Notes: a model not told the origin generated them from the sequence alone. DNA of 11,424 nucleotides from Entamoeba histolytica HM-1:IMSS (GCF_000208925.1 NW_001915233.1:1654-13077); one strand, 5' to 3'; numbered from the stretch's first letter, positions 1 through 8,159 are shown. Made by a program: numbers and translations.

Positions 1-269
1 TCAACATCAAATAATAAAAGAAAGAAGAAAGATAGATGTACAAAATGAATAAAATGAAATAAAACAACAAACAGAAAATGAAAGAAATAATTGATGAGAT
101 GAAAATATATAAATAACAATAAAACAGCATTTATTTTAATATAATACGATAAATAATAACGACATATTCATATTTACATAATTGAAAACGAAAGAAAATA
201 CTATTTTTATGATTATGTAATGATAAAATAAAAATAAAAGAATAATAAACATCACTGGAATAATTTAGA
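1..269. other. A-rich low-complexity intergenic DNA
   Basis: This stretch is dominated by A with scattered AATAA, GAAA and ATAAAA runs. All frames are broken by frequent stops. A short open frame runs off the left edge on the plus strand and stops at 46-48; it is lysine/asparagine-rich and could be the tail of a gene outside the window or chance, and it cannot be called. No RNA gene or structured repeat was seen. Confidence 0.5.
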
Positions 270-341
270 ATGAATAACAATTCTTCATTCAACATTATTC
301 AAAGAAGACGAAATAACTATAAAATAATAAACTATTTTTAG

Positions 342-614
342 GGTAAAAGACATAGAAAAATACCAGAAAAATTTTATAGAATAGCTGATGAATGTTTTTC
401 TAGATGTAATGATCTTCTTCAAATCAATATACCAATGAATATTGAAGTGATAAGAAATAATTGTTTTTATGGATGTACATCATTAACAACTATTAATATA
501 CGAACAAGTGTTAGTGAAATAGGATATAAATGTTATGAAGGATGTCCGAATGAATTGAAAAAGAATGAGGTATTGAAAAAGATATATTATAATGACGAAT
601 ATGTCATTGTTTAA
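342..614 (+). pseudogene. BspA-like leucine-rich-repeat protein, decayed C-terminal fragment
   Basis: The plus-strand frame after the in-frame TAG at 339-341 reads a C-terminal BspA-type LRR segment of about 90 residues. It has the pattern IPxxFYRIADECFSRC, then NCFYGCTSLTTINI and KCYEGC, and ends EYVIV. The CF/CF/CY landmarks are 23 residues apart, the same period as in the intact LRR gene at 9543-11021. The N-terminal domain and most repeats are missing. The frame stays open upstream to an ATG at 270, but the TAG intervenes and those 23 codons do not resemble the family. The intact gene ends in a CaaX box (CVLV); here the equivalent position is tyrosine (EYVIV), as from TGT to TAT. In the family such proteins are cytoplasmic-start, surface-associated LRR proteins. 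I infer a dead, truncated copy. An intron ending at the TTTTAG just upstream is an alternative, but no 5' splice site of the Entamoeba GTTTGT type was seen. Confidence 0.8.
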
Positions 615-1780
615 GTGAAGGAAATTAATTTAAAATAATTGAATATTAAAATTAGAAATAAAATAAGAAATGAAGAATAAAAATAAAAAGAATAAAGAGA
701 ATTTTATAAGAATATAAACAAAATAATAGAATAAATATACAAAATGAATAGGAAGAAAATAAAAGAGTAATAAAAATATAATAGTAAAGATAAATAAGAA
801 ATAGAAATGAATTTTATTTTATTATTCTTTTATCATGTTATTGAATTATTAATTACATTATTCATTTATTTTAAATATTTAATTTCATCATTTTATTGTT
901 ATTTATATATTATCATTTGAAATATTATATAAATGAAATGTTAAATAATTGATTAAATTAAAATAATTATATTTCAATTCAATTTATTGTAATTTATGTT
1001 TATTATGTCATGTTATATTTTCATTTCTTGCTAATAAATAAGTGTGATTATATTAATCAAATGATTGATTTATTTCTATACTCTTTTCTTCTTTACTTCA
1101 ATTATTTATTAATGGTTTATTTATCATTTCAAATTAACAACCAAAAGAAAGAAGAAATTGATTAAAATAATTCACAATAAAATGAAATATTAAATATTAA
1201 CCATTTCATCATTGCTCTATATTTCATTTATTCATTGAATATTATTTTATTATTGTCATTTCTTTTCTTATTTATATTTATATTATTTCATATTTATTGT
1301 CATTTATTTCATCTTCATTTATTTCATTGTTGTTTATTATTTTCATATTGATAAATTCTAATTATAATGCACTGATGATAATTTCAAATGAGTAAAATAA
1401 ATGTGAAAATGCCGTTCAAATTATAAATAATTAAAAATACCATCGAATGAACATGAAATAAGAATAAATGGAGTAAATAAGAATAAAATATAAAATATAA
1501 AAGAAATAAGAAATAAGAAAATCATTAATATTTTCAAAGAAAGACAAAGATAAATAAAACAATGAAAATAAAAAGAATCAAACAAATAAAAAGGGGGTAA
1601 AATAATAAAATAAATCACGATAAAATAAAAACAAATACGACAAAAACGAATGATGTTTAAATAAAAATAAGAGTAAAATCATGAAAAAAGAATAATGAGT
1701 GATGTTTAAATAAAAATAAACATAAAAAGAAAAAAAGAAATTGAAGAAGTTATGAATAAATTATAAAATAGGGTAAATGA
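615..1780. other. Intergenic low-complexity DNA with alternating purine- and pyrimidine-rich blocks
   Basis: No credible gene was found in over 1.1 kb. The plus strand is A/purine-rich at roughly 620-800 and 1380-1780 (AATAAAA, GAAATAAGAAA) and T-rich at roughly 820-1130 and 1200-1370 (TTATTTCA, TTCATT). A hand count of the line at 1501-1560 gives 10 G+C in 60. Open frames here, including a Phe/Leu/Ile-rich minus-strand frame at 1421-1618, are what such composition produces by chance. Confidence 0.6.
1651..1719. repeat. 20-bp direct repeat, two copies 49 bp apart
   Basis: The 20-base string beginning TGATGTTTAAATAAAA occurs identically at 1651-1670 and 1700-1719. The intervening bases differ after the first copy, so this is a pair of direct repeats and not a clean 49-bp tandem array. 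It lies just upstream of the G+C-rich island. Chance is possible given the A+T content, but a perfect 20-mer including GATG is longer than expected. Confidence 0.6.
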
Positions 1781-1962
1781 AAGAAAGGATAAGTGAATAT
1801 TTAAACATAAAACTAGAACGATATAAATATTTTATTTCTTCTTTTTATTTCTTCTTTTTTTATCAAAGCAATGTAGTGAATTTTCCCATGGGAAATCGGG
1901 TTGAAAAAGAAGAAAAATTGCAGTTCAACGTTTATAAGTTCAAAACTCAACTTAATGACTCC

Positions 1963-1970
1963 TATTTAAA
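1963..1970 (+). promoter_or_regulatory. TATA-like element TATTTAAA
   Basis: TATTTAAA matches the core of the Entamoeba TATA-like promoter element (GTATTTAAA type). It ends 23 bases before the ATG at 1994, roughly where a very short 5' leader would put it, though slightly close. It is the best promoter-like signal near the island ORF. A match in A+T-rich DNA could be accidental. Confidence 0.35.
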
Positions 1971-1993
1971 CTGATAATTTAGCAATAATCGTA

Positions 1994-2329
1994 ATGTCCC
2001 TTAGTTTGTCAACTCTTCCAAGAGGTGTTGTGGCTGCCAGGATAAATGGTGAACTAGTTATTCCGGGTTACGGTAAGGTTTTATCACGCCGCACTATTTC
2101 TCGAGGCAGATCATCAAATCATGAAATTGAAGAGAGCTACTCAACATGGAAATACTTTATGTGGGCTAAGTGGGACCGCAAAGAGCATAAGATTTTTTAT
2201 TGGCAAGAATGGGAGGAAGAGTGTGATGAATATGTAATGGTTGATGGAAGTGTGTGGAGAACACCCTGGGAAGAGGTGGGTGGTTCTCGTCATGTAGAAC
2301 GGGAACATATTGTTACTTGCTTATACTGA
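1994..2329 (+). CDS. Unknown 111-aa tryptophan-rich protein in G+C-rich island
   Basis: I do not recognise this ORF. It encodes 111 residues with an N-terminal half containing LPRGVVAARINGELVIPGYG and a basic stretch (SRRTISRGRSS), followed by an acidic, aromatic C-terminal half with seven tryptophans, including the motifs FMWAKWDRKE, YWQEWEEE and VWRTPWEE. There is no signal peptide or membrane segment. Codon use is unlike its neighbours: CGC, CGG, GGG, CCC and CTG-type triplets appear where Hsp70 and the LRR gene use A/T-ending codons. The ATG at 1994 follows a TATA-like element; the stop TGA is followed by C/T-rich DNA. It could be a small gene of unusual origin, or an ORF belonging to a repetitive element that fills about 1868-2471. 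Coding status is unproven. Confidence 0.4.
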   Translation: MSLSLSTLPRGVVAARINGELVIPGYGKVLSRRTISRGRSSNHEIEESYSTWKYFMWAKWDRKEHKIFYWQEWEEECDEYVMVDGSVWRTPWEEVGGSRHVEREHIVTCLY

Positions 2330-2619
2330 TACCGATATGTTCTGCTGATGATCAGATAAAATTCTTCTTTTTTAGCTCAATTATATTTTTTCTTTTTCAT
2401 CCCTCTGATCACTACTATTTATAATAAGTTTCTCTCACATCTTTACTTTCCTGGGGTGTATTTCTGTATTATTATCAAATAATTCTGAGTGTTACGTTTT
2501 AGTACTTTAAACTGTATTTCATTATGGTATCTTTAATAATAAAACTCTTATATTTCCTCTCTCTAGAATAAAATGGATTTTCATGACTAGTTAAATACAT
2601 AATCTTTACATAATGTACA

Positions 2620-4000
2620 TTATACATTATTATAATTAGAAACACAATTTGAATCAGTATAAAATAGTTTATCTGTTCTTAAATAATAGCTATTAATACA
2701 TGAATTACAATATGAATAAGAAGTTCCTGTTTTACATCAATCGAGTATTGATTACATTTATCTATATTATCTATATAATACCATTCTTTACATGATTTAA
2801 AAAGTACATAACTATTGGTAGAAGTACATTTATCATCATAATGACATTGTTTATTATTTGGATTTAAATAATACTGTTTAGAAGTATCACATTTGGTACA
2901 AGTGTTTCCATTTCTAATTTGATAGTTAGCTGGGAATGTTTAATACATTGATTATTTGATGTTAACTTATATTCTTCTTTATAATGATTGCACTGTGTTA
3001 AATCTTCTTTATAAACTAACTTGTCACAATTACTATATCCAAAATCATCAAATATTATTTCTTTTGTTCCTTTGATTGTTATTTGACTTTGATATGTTGT
3101 ACTTCTTGTGAATGATTGTTTACTTATACTAGATAGATGTTTTGATGTAGTTATTATTACAGATGAAAGTGTGTTAGTGGTTTCTTCTTTAATTATTGTT
3201 GTTCCTGAATCTGATGTTCCAATTGTTAGTTTTAATTGAATTCTTCGAGATAGTTGTTTCTTTCCGATGATACTGAAAGTTATTTGATTTTTTGATTCAT
3301 ATCTTATCCACTATTTTGGATAAGTAAAGATAATATGATCATTTGTTACATAGTTATTAATAATGATATAATTGTTTGTTGGTAATGATAATGAATAAAC
3401 ATAATCAGATAATAAAGACACAGTAACAGTTACAACAAATGAATTAAAATCATCTTCATCATTTGGTGTAAATGTTTTTGAAAATGTTGATGTTACATCA
3501 TCTATTTCAATATCATTATAAATATAATAACAAACCATTCATTTACACATTTGATTGAAATAGTTATTTGATGATAAAGGATTAATAGTTCTTTCATATG
3601 ATATCAAATAATGTCTATCATTCTTATAAGAATTAGAAGATACTTTTATTTTATTAGAATAATCAGAATAGTAAGTTCAATGAATAGGTAAATAATAGTT
3701 TTAATCACTATTATCATTTCAACTAATAGTTATTCTATCAACATTTCCTTTTATTCATTAATAACACCATCTTCTTTTTGATAAGAATGGTTAATGTAAA
3801 CACCACCATATTTTACATGAAAATGAATTGTGTTGTATAAGAAATGAATGTCATGATATGATTGAAGATAATTGTATTTTCATGATGAATAAAAGAAGTG
3901 CTTCAATGGAAAGACTATATTTTCAATTGTAAAATTCAATTTATTCAAACACTCTTTTATTTCTTCATGAATTATCAACAAAATATAAAACACTATGTTG
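2620..4000 (-). pseudogene. Cys-rich (CXXC/furin-like) surface receptor gene, decayed
   Basis: On the minus strand one reading frame from about 3760 down to 2936 gives coherent protein-like sequence broken by five stops (TGA 3719-3721, TAA 3701-3703, TGA 3677-3679, TGA 3539-3541, TAG 3311-3313). It shifts frame near 2935, and again near 2740. A further shift lies near 3765, with N-terminal sequence visible to roughly 3850-4000 in mixed frames. The N-terminal part is Tyr/Asn/Ser-rich and non-cysteine. A Ser/Thr-rich stretch (TSDSGTTIIKEETTNTLSS) follows, then cysteine-spaced repeats such as CTKC, CHYDDKC, YCNSC and NCV, ending at a stop at 2620-2622. This pattern is that of the extracellular part of Entamoeba transmembrane-kinase-type or related CXXC surface proteins. 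No transmembrane helix or kinase domain remains, so the 3' half is lost. The piece with an ATG at 3538 is only the longest unbroken fragment. Confidence 0.75.
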
Positions 4001-4746
4001 TTGATAACAAACTGTTCATACCAATTAAAAATATATCAACTCATATGAAATAACAAACAAATACTGAATTATTTGAATTAAAAATGATGCTATTAAATCA
4101 ACACTAAAAGAATCACACGTATTGTTAATTAAATAATATTTCATTCAAATAATAATCTTTGTTTTATGTAATTGAAATGGTGATTATATACATACAAGTA
4201 CTACATAAATTCTAATAAATCTAACAACTTATATCATAACTATGTATATTTTTGATATTGTTATAGTATTTCTATTGTTTTATTGTTTGTTAATTCAAAA
4301 TCATAACAACATTCATCTTTTATTTAATGAAATTATATTTAATGAAAGTAAAAACATCATTACACTTTAATTTTGATTATTCATAGTTTGTTTTATCATT
4401 ACATTGCACAATTCAATTATTTTATTTTGAGAATAACTTATTTTCTTACATCAAATCATTCTTTATCTTTATAATACATTTGAATTAATCATATAAATAG
4501 TCAAGTGTTATTTATTCTATTTATGAAGAAGTAAAACTCCACAAAGTCTTTTAATACTGTTCATTCTTATTAGACATAACATCAAGACATGAAACAAACT
4601 ATCTGACTTCAATTTATTTATTCATAAGAATAATTGTTTTCCTTGGTGTTGAATGAAAAAGAAGAAACAAAACTTGTTCATTCAACATAATGATTCAGTC
4701 AATGAGAAATACAAAATGGAAATAAAAGAGAATGTAAATAACAAAT
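4001..4746. other. Intergenic region, no gene seen
   Basis: A+T-rich DNA without a sustained open frame on either strand. It holds the 3' side of the unknown gene at 4747-5613 and one clear inverted repeat (4647-4687). No RNA gene or repeat array was found. Confidence 0.5.
4647..4687. repeat. Perfect 11-bp inverted repeat (stem-loop) 60 bp past a gene end
   Basis: TGTTGAATGAA at 4647-4657 is matched by its exact reverse complement at 4677-4687, with a 19-base A-rich loop. It lies 60 to 100 bases beyond the stop codon of the minus-strand gene at 4747-5613, so it could sit in or past its 3' end. Function is unknown; chance is possible in A+T-rich DNA. Confidence 0.5.
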
Positions 4747-5613
4747 TCAATTAGAATAATGCATGAAAAACTCAAATAACCATTTCATCTCATCAGAATT
4801 CAATGGACAATCATCTCTTTGAATGTTTGGTGTTGAATAAAAGAGTTGTAATGAATGTAATAGTTTGTTTGCTAGAACAACTCCTTCAGTTCCCTCAAAT
4901 ATTCTCTCATGTTTTCTTGTGATTTCCCAGACAAATTCCAATGCAACAAACTCTTTCTGAATGTCATCTCCAACAATGAAGATATTGACAATGCAAGGAA
5001 TCATCTTTTTAATGTTTTCTTCAGTAATTTGATCAAACACTTCTTCACTATCAATACTCATCAAGACTTCTTCTAATTTAAGTATGTTATTGACATTACT
5101 TGATATACTATAATTCAATCTGGACTTCTTTTGATTAGGAACATCTTCTATTTCAAGTCGTTTTGTTGGTGTTTTTGATAATTCTTTTGTTCTTTTACGT
5201 AGATTATCTTGAAGATCAACTAAGGATTGCAATGCATTTGTTCTTTGTGTGTTTTCTTGATTTTTAAATTTGTTATTATGAGATAATTTGTTGATGAGAG
5301 GATTAGAACTTTTCTTTTTTGTTGACCCTTCATGAGTGTTTATTTCTAATTGCTTATTGTTTGATTTGGGAGTGAGTGTGGTGGTAAGAGATGGATGAAT
5401 GGTGTTATTTGGTTGAATAGACTTTCTTTTTGTCTCTTTAAAGTCTCGGATGATTTGATACATCTCATTAATTTTATCCAAGATAGATTTGAGATTAATG
5501 GCATGTTGTTTATTCCATTGAACTTGTTCTTCTTGCATCTCAAAGATTTTTTCATTCTGTAACTTGATGCCATCAAGTAATTGGATGATTTCAGGTGGTA
5601 CTTCTCTTTGCAT
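4747..5613 (-). CDS. Unknown 288-aa protein, coiled-coil plus helical C-terminal domain, divergent from mitosomal Hsp70
   Basis: I do not recognise a family. The 288-residue protein has three visible parts. Residues about 8-65 are heptad-like and rich in Leu, Ile, Glu and Gln, a likely coiled coil. Residues about 66-170 are polar and basic, rich in Lys, Asn, Ser and Thr, with Lys clusters (TKKKS, NQKKSR) and a KTPTKR site resembling a CDK target, so probably disordered and possibly nuclear-localising. Residues about 170-288 are acidic and alternate Leu/Ile/Val/Phe in helices (LEEVLMSIDSEEVFD, FVALEFVWEITRKHE), a compact helical domain that recalls ARM/HEAT-like folds without a firm match. There is no signal peptide or membrane segment. 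The ATG at 5613 is the first in frame, 109 bp from the Hsp70 start, so the two genes share a promoter region. Intact, with ordinary Entamoeba codon use and a TAATT at the stop, it is a convincing gene of unknown role. Confidence 0.85.
   Translation of the reverse strand: MQREVPPEIIQLLDGIKLQNEKIFEMQEEQVQWNKQHAINLKSILDKINEMYQIIRDFKETKRKSIQPNNTIHPSLTTTLTPKSNNKQLEINTHEGSTKKKSSNPLINKLSHNNKFKNQENTQRTNALQSLVDLQDNLRKRTKELSKTPTKRLEIEDVPNQKKSRLNYSISSNVNNILKLEEVLMSIDSEEVFDQITEENIKKMIPCIVNIFIVGDDIQKEFVALEFVWEITRKHERIFEGTEGVVLANKLLHSLQLFYSTPNIQRDDCPLNSDEMKWLFEFFMHYSN
4749..4753 (-). terminator. 3'-end motif TAATT overlapping the stop codon
   Basis: On the minus strand TAATT overlaps the last Asn codon and the TGA stop of the 288-aa protein and is followed by T-rich DNA. 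Entamoeba genes commonly carry a TA(A/T)TT motif close to the polyadenylation site with very short 3' UTRs, so cleavage is expected within a few tens of bases. Confidence 0.45.
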
Positions 5614-5722
5614 TACTTTTCATTTTGATTTTAAGATTATCAAATCTTCTTTTCAACTCTATTTATCCAAAAGTTCAACAAAATGAAAGTTATTTTTCTC
5701 TCACAGAATCTGAATTTTTAAC
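5614..5722. promoter_or_regulatory. Shared divergent promoter of the 288-aa gene and mitosomal Hsp70
   Basis: Only 109 bases separate two divergent start codons, so both promoters must lie here or inside the coding ends. For the minus-strand gene, GAAC (the Entamoeba GAAC-element core) lies at 5673-5676, and a weak TATA-like ATAAATAG lies at about 5658-5665 on that strand. On the minus strand AAAAATTCA at 5710-5718 exactly matches the Entamoeba initiator consensus, but it is about 100 bases from that gene's ATG and abuts the Hsp70 start, so its use is unclear. For Hsp70 a T-rich segment at 5690-5699 is the only TATA-position candidate. An inverted repeat AAGATT/AATCTT spans 5633-5648. Confidence 0.55.
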
Positions 5723-7519
5723 ATGTTTGTCTCACAACCTGCACGGTCAACTTGCATTGGAATTGATTTAGGAACAACAAACTCATGTATGTGTGTTTTT
5801 GATAAAACAACACCTCGAATTCTGGAGAATGCTGAAGGAAAACGAACAACACCATCTTGTGTTTCTTTTACACCAACAGGAATATTAGTGGGAGAAGCAG
5901 CAAAACGAATGGAAGCATTACATCCAACAACCACTGTTAGTGGAGTTAAGAGAATGATAGGGTGTCAATACAAAAGTGTTGAGCAACAAAGAAAACCTTA
6001 CAAAATTGTTGAAGGAAAGAATGGAGAAGGATGGATTTATATCAATGGCAAGACATATTCTCCATCGGAAATATCATCATTTATTCTTAAGAAATTAAAA
6101 AAAGATGCAGAAGCTAAACTAGGGAAAAGGGTAGATGAAGCAGTTATCACATGTCCAGCATATTTCAATGATGCACAACGACAAGCTACTAAAGATGCAG
6201 GAACACTTGCAGGATTAAAAGTTAAACGAATTATTAATGAACCAACAGCAGCAGCATTAGCATATGGAATAGACACAAGAAAAGAAAATGAAGGAAAGAA
6301 TATTGCAGTTTATGATCTTGGAGGAGGGACATTTGATATTTCTATTCTTAATATTAATAAGGGGATTTTCCAAGTTAAAGCAACGAATGGAGATACAATG
6401 CTTGGAGGAGAAGATTTTGACAAAGCTATTTGTCAATATATTGAGAAAGAATTTGAACGAAAATATAAACGAAATCTTCAAAGAAATAAGAAAGGAATTA
6501 GTAGAATTAAAGAAGCAGCAGAGAAAGTAAAATGTGAATTATCATCAAATGAAGAAAGTGTAATTTCATTACCATATCTTGATAGACAAGATTCACTTGA
6601 AATTACAATCAGTAGAAGAAAAATTGAACTATTATGTAAGGGAATTTGTAAAAGAACAGAATATCCTTGTCTTCAATGTATGAAAGATGCAAAATTAAGA
6701 AAAAAAGACATTAGTGATGTTGTACTTGTTGGAGGAATGACAAGAATGCCTTTAATTCAAAACACTGTTCAAGAAATCTTTGGAAAAAAACCAAGTAAAA
6801 ATGTCAATCCAGATGAAGCTGTTGCTATTGGAGCAGCAATTCAAGCAAGTATTATTGAAGGGAAGAAAAAGGATATTATTCTTGTTGATGTTACACCACT
6901 AACATTAGGAATTGAAACATATGGAGGTGTGATGACACCATTAATCAATAGAAATACAACAATCCCTACATCAGTTTCAAAGGAATTTACCACATCAATG
7001 GATAATCAACAAGAAGTAGATATTAAAGTGTTTCAAGGAGAACGTAGAGTTACAAGAAAGAATAAAAAGTTAGGAGAATTTAAATTGGTTGGAATTCCAC
7101 CAGCAAAGAAAGGAGTAGCAAAAATTGAAGTTACATTTGACATTGATGTCAATGGAATAGTAAAAGTCTCTGCACTTGACAAAGGAACAGGAAAGAAAAC
7201 AGGGATTCAAGTCAAAAGTAATGGTGGATTGAATGAAGAAGAAATCAATCGACTAGTTAAGGAAGGAGAAGAACATGCTGCAGAAGACAAGAGAAAAGAG
7301 CAATTACTTCTTCACAGACAACGATTAAAAGAAATGATAGAGAGTGCAGAAGACATTCAAAAAGAGTTATTAAAGAAAAAGATTGAAATACGTGAATTAG
7401 AAAGAGTTATTAATCAATCCAAAAAGGTTATTACATCAGAAGATGAAAATGAAATTAAAAGATTAATTAACCAATTAGGAGAAGAAACATCAAATTCTTC
7501 TGCTAAATTATATAAGTAA
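5723..7519 (+). CDS. mtHsp70: Mitochondrial-type Hsp70 (mitosomal DnaK homologue)
   Basis: ATP-dependent chaperone of the mitosome, where mitochondrial-type Hsp70 pulls in and folds imported proteins with a J-protein, GrpE and Cpn60. All three family signatures are present: [10 protein letters not shown] (12-21), [14 protein letters not shown] (194-207) and [14 protein letters not shown] (333-346). The catalytic lysine is K76 in GVKRMIG. J-protein/linker contacts are conserved (R169, N172, T175; linker VDVTPL from 388). The substrate-binding domain covers about 390-505 and the lid about 505-598. [17 protein letters not shown] and NTTIPT place it with DnaK/mitochondrial forms; there is no cytosolic EEVD or ER retention tail. 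The mitochondrial GDAWV motif appears degenerate, as GEGWI at 101-105. Only about 10 residues precede the ATPase domain, so any targeting signal is minimal. At 598 aa it is shorter than E. coli DnaK through a trimmed C-terminus. Cysteines cluster at 305, 309, 316 and 319 in lobe II. No intron; the ATG at 5723 is the first in frame. Confidence 0.96.
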   Translation: MFVSQPARSTCIGIDLGTTNSCMCVFDKTTPRILENAEGKRTTPSCVSFTPTGILVGEAAKRMEALHPTTTVSGVKRMIGCQYKSVEQQRKPYKIVEGKNGEGWIYINGKTYSPSEISSFILKKLKKDAEAKLGKRVDEAVITCPAYFNDAQRQATKDAGTLAGLKVKRIINEPTAAALAYGIDTRKENEGKNIAVYDLGGGTFDISILNINKGIFQVKATNGDTMLGGEDFDKAICQYIEKEFERKYKRNLQRNKKGISRIKEAAEKVKCELSSNEESVISLPYLDRQDSLEITISRRKIELLCKGICKRTEYPCLQCMKDAKLRKKDISDVVLVGGMTRMPLIQNTVQEIFGKKPSKNVNPDEAVAIGAAIQASIIEGKKKDIILVDVTPLTLGIETYGGVMTPLINRNTTIPTSVSKEFTTSMDNQQEVDIKVFQGERRVTRKNKKLGEFKLVGIPPAKKGVAKIEVTFDIDVNGIVKVSALDKGTGKKTGIQVKSNGGLNEEEINRLVKEGEEHAAEDKRKEQLLLHRQRLKEMIESAEDIQKELLKKKIEIRELERVINQSKKVITSEDENEIKRLINQLGEETSNSSAKLYK

Positions 7520-7545
7520 TTAACTTCTATCTTTTTATTATGATT
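7517..7545 (+). terminator. Hsp70 3'-end signal
   Basis: The stop codon itself begins TAATTAAC, giving a TAATT motif (7517-7521), followed by a pyrimidine-rich run (CTTCTATCTTTTTATT). This is the usual arrangement at Entamoeba polyadenylation sites. The exact cleavage site cannot be read. Confidence 0.5.
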
Positions 7546-8159
7546 TGTTTTAATTTTCAGTATTATTTATCTTTATTTTCATCTCATTCATCAAATATCA
7601 GTTATATTTGTTATTATTATTCAAGTCTTTAGTTATACACTACTTACTTTTTACATGAAATACATGAATTGTTGATGTATTTTTTAAATAACATCTTTCA
7701 TATTTATTCTATTCTTTGGTTTTATTTCATTTTCTCTTCTTTCATCTAATTCAATTCATGTGTTTTGCTTATTTCATTGTTGATATATACACAGCTATTT
7801 AATCTTTTGTTATTGACTTCTGTTTGTTCTGTTGTGTCGTTCTCTATAACTATTTGTTCATATGTTAGAGTTGTTATCTCTTTTTGTTTTTACATGAGTT
7901 TTATAGTTTATATTCATTTAGAATGAATATTCAATGGTTTTGAGTTTATTTCTGTTTATTCATTATCAATTCATATTACTAATTATCGTAAGTGAATAAA
8001 CAACACAATGATTAGTTGATTGTTTCTATACTTTATTTCATATTCTATTTTCACTTATTATTCATAGCATCAATATTTATTATGAAAATAAGCAGTAAAA
8101 ATTATAGATATTGATATGTTGTGATGAACATCATTATAACATAAATATTTTCTGAAAAC

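Larger units (their letters stand above)
1868..2471 (+). mobile_element. Candidate SINE-like or other Entamoeba repetitive element (G+C-rich island)
   Basis: Base composition jumps abruptly here. Three 60-base lines inside (2041, 2161, 2221) count 42%, 45% and 48% G+C, against 17% in the line at 1501. The left side begins after a polypyrimidine tract and the right side fades out in another T-rich, CT-rich stretch. The 8-base string TTATCAAA occurs on both sides, at 1860-1867 and 2472-2479, and would bound an insert of about 604 bp; that is compatible with a target-site duplication and with the general size of Entamoeba SINEs. An ORF of 111 codons sits inside (1994-2329). I do not recognise the sequence as a named element; EhSINE/EdSINE and ERE-type repeats are the families to test. 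No reverse transcriptase or endonuclease motif is present. A short, unusually G+C-rich real gene is the alternative. Confidence 0.35.

Noticed and set aside
217..341. An intron ending at TTTTAG just before the LRR fragment
   Set aside because: The 3' AG context fits, but no GTTTGT-type donor or coding exon was found upstream.
1777..1974. A 65-codon plus-strand ORF
   Set aside because: It crosses the composition boundary, starts in low-complexity DNA with a Tyr/Phe run and has no recognisable motif.
3311..3538. A 75-codon minus-strand ORF as an independent gene
   Set aside because: It is simply the longest unbroken piece between a TGA and a TAG in the decayed receptor frame; sequence continues coherently on both sides.
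3311..3721. TGA read as tryptophan (code variation) in the receptor-like region
   Set aside because: The intact genes use TGG for Trp (Hsp70 residue 104, LRR residue 80), and the same frame also contains TAA and TAG stops and frameshifts. Pseudogene decay explains it.
5346..6530. Several 74-80 codon ORFs within the Hsp70 and 288-aa genes
   Set aside because: They overlap strong coding frames in other phases or on the other strand and encode nothing recognisable.
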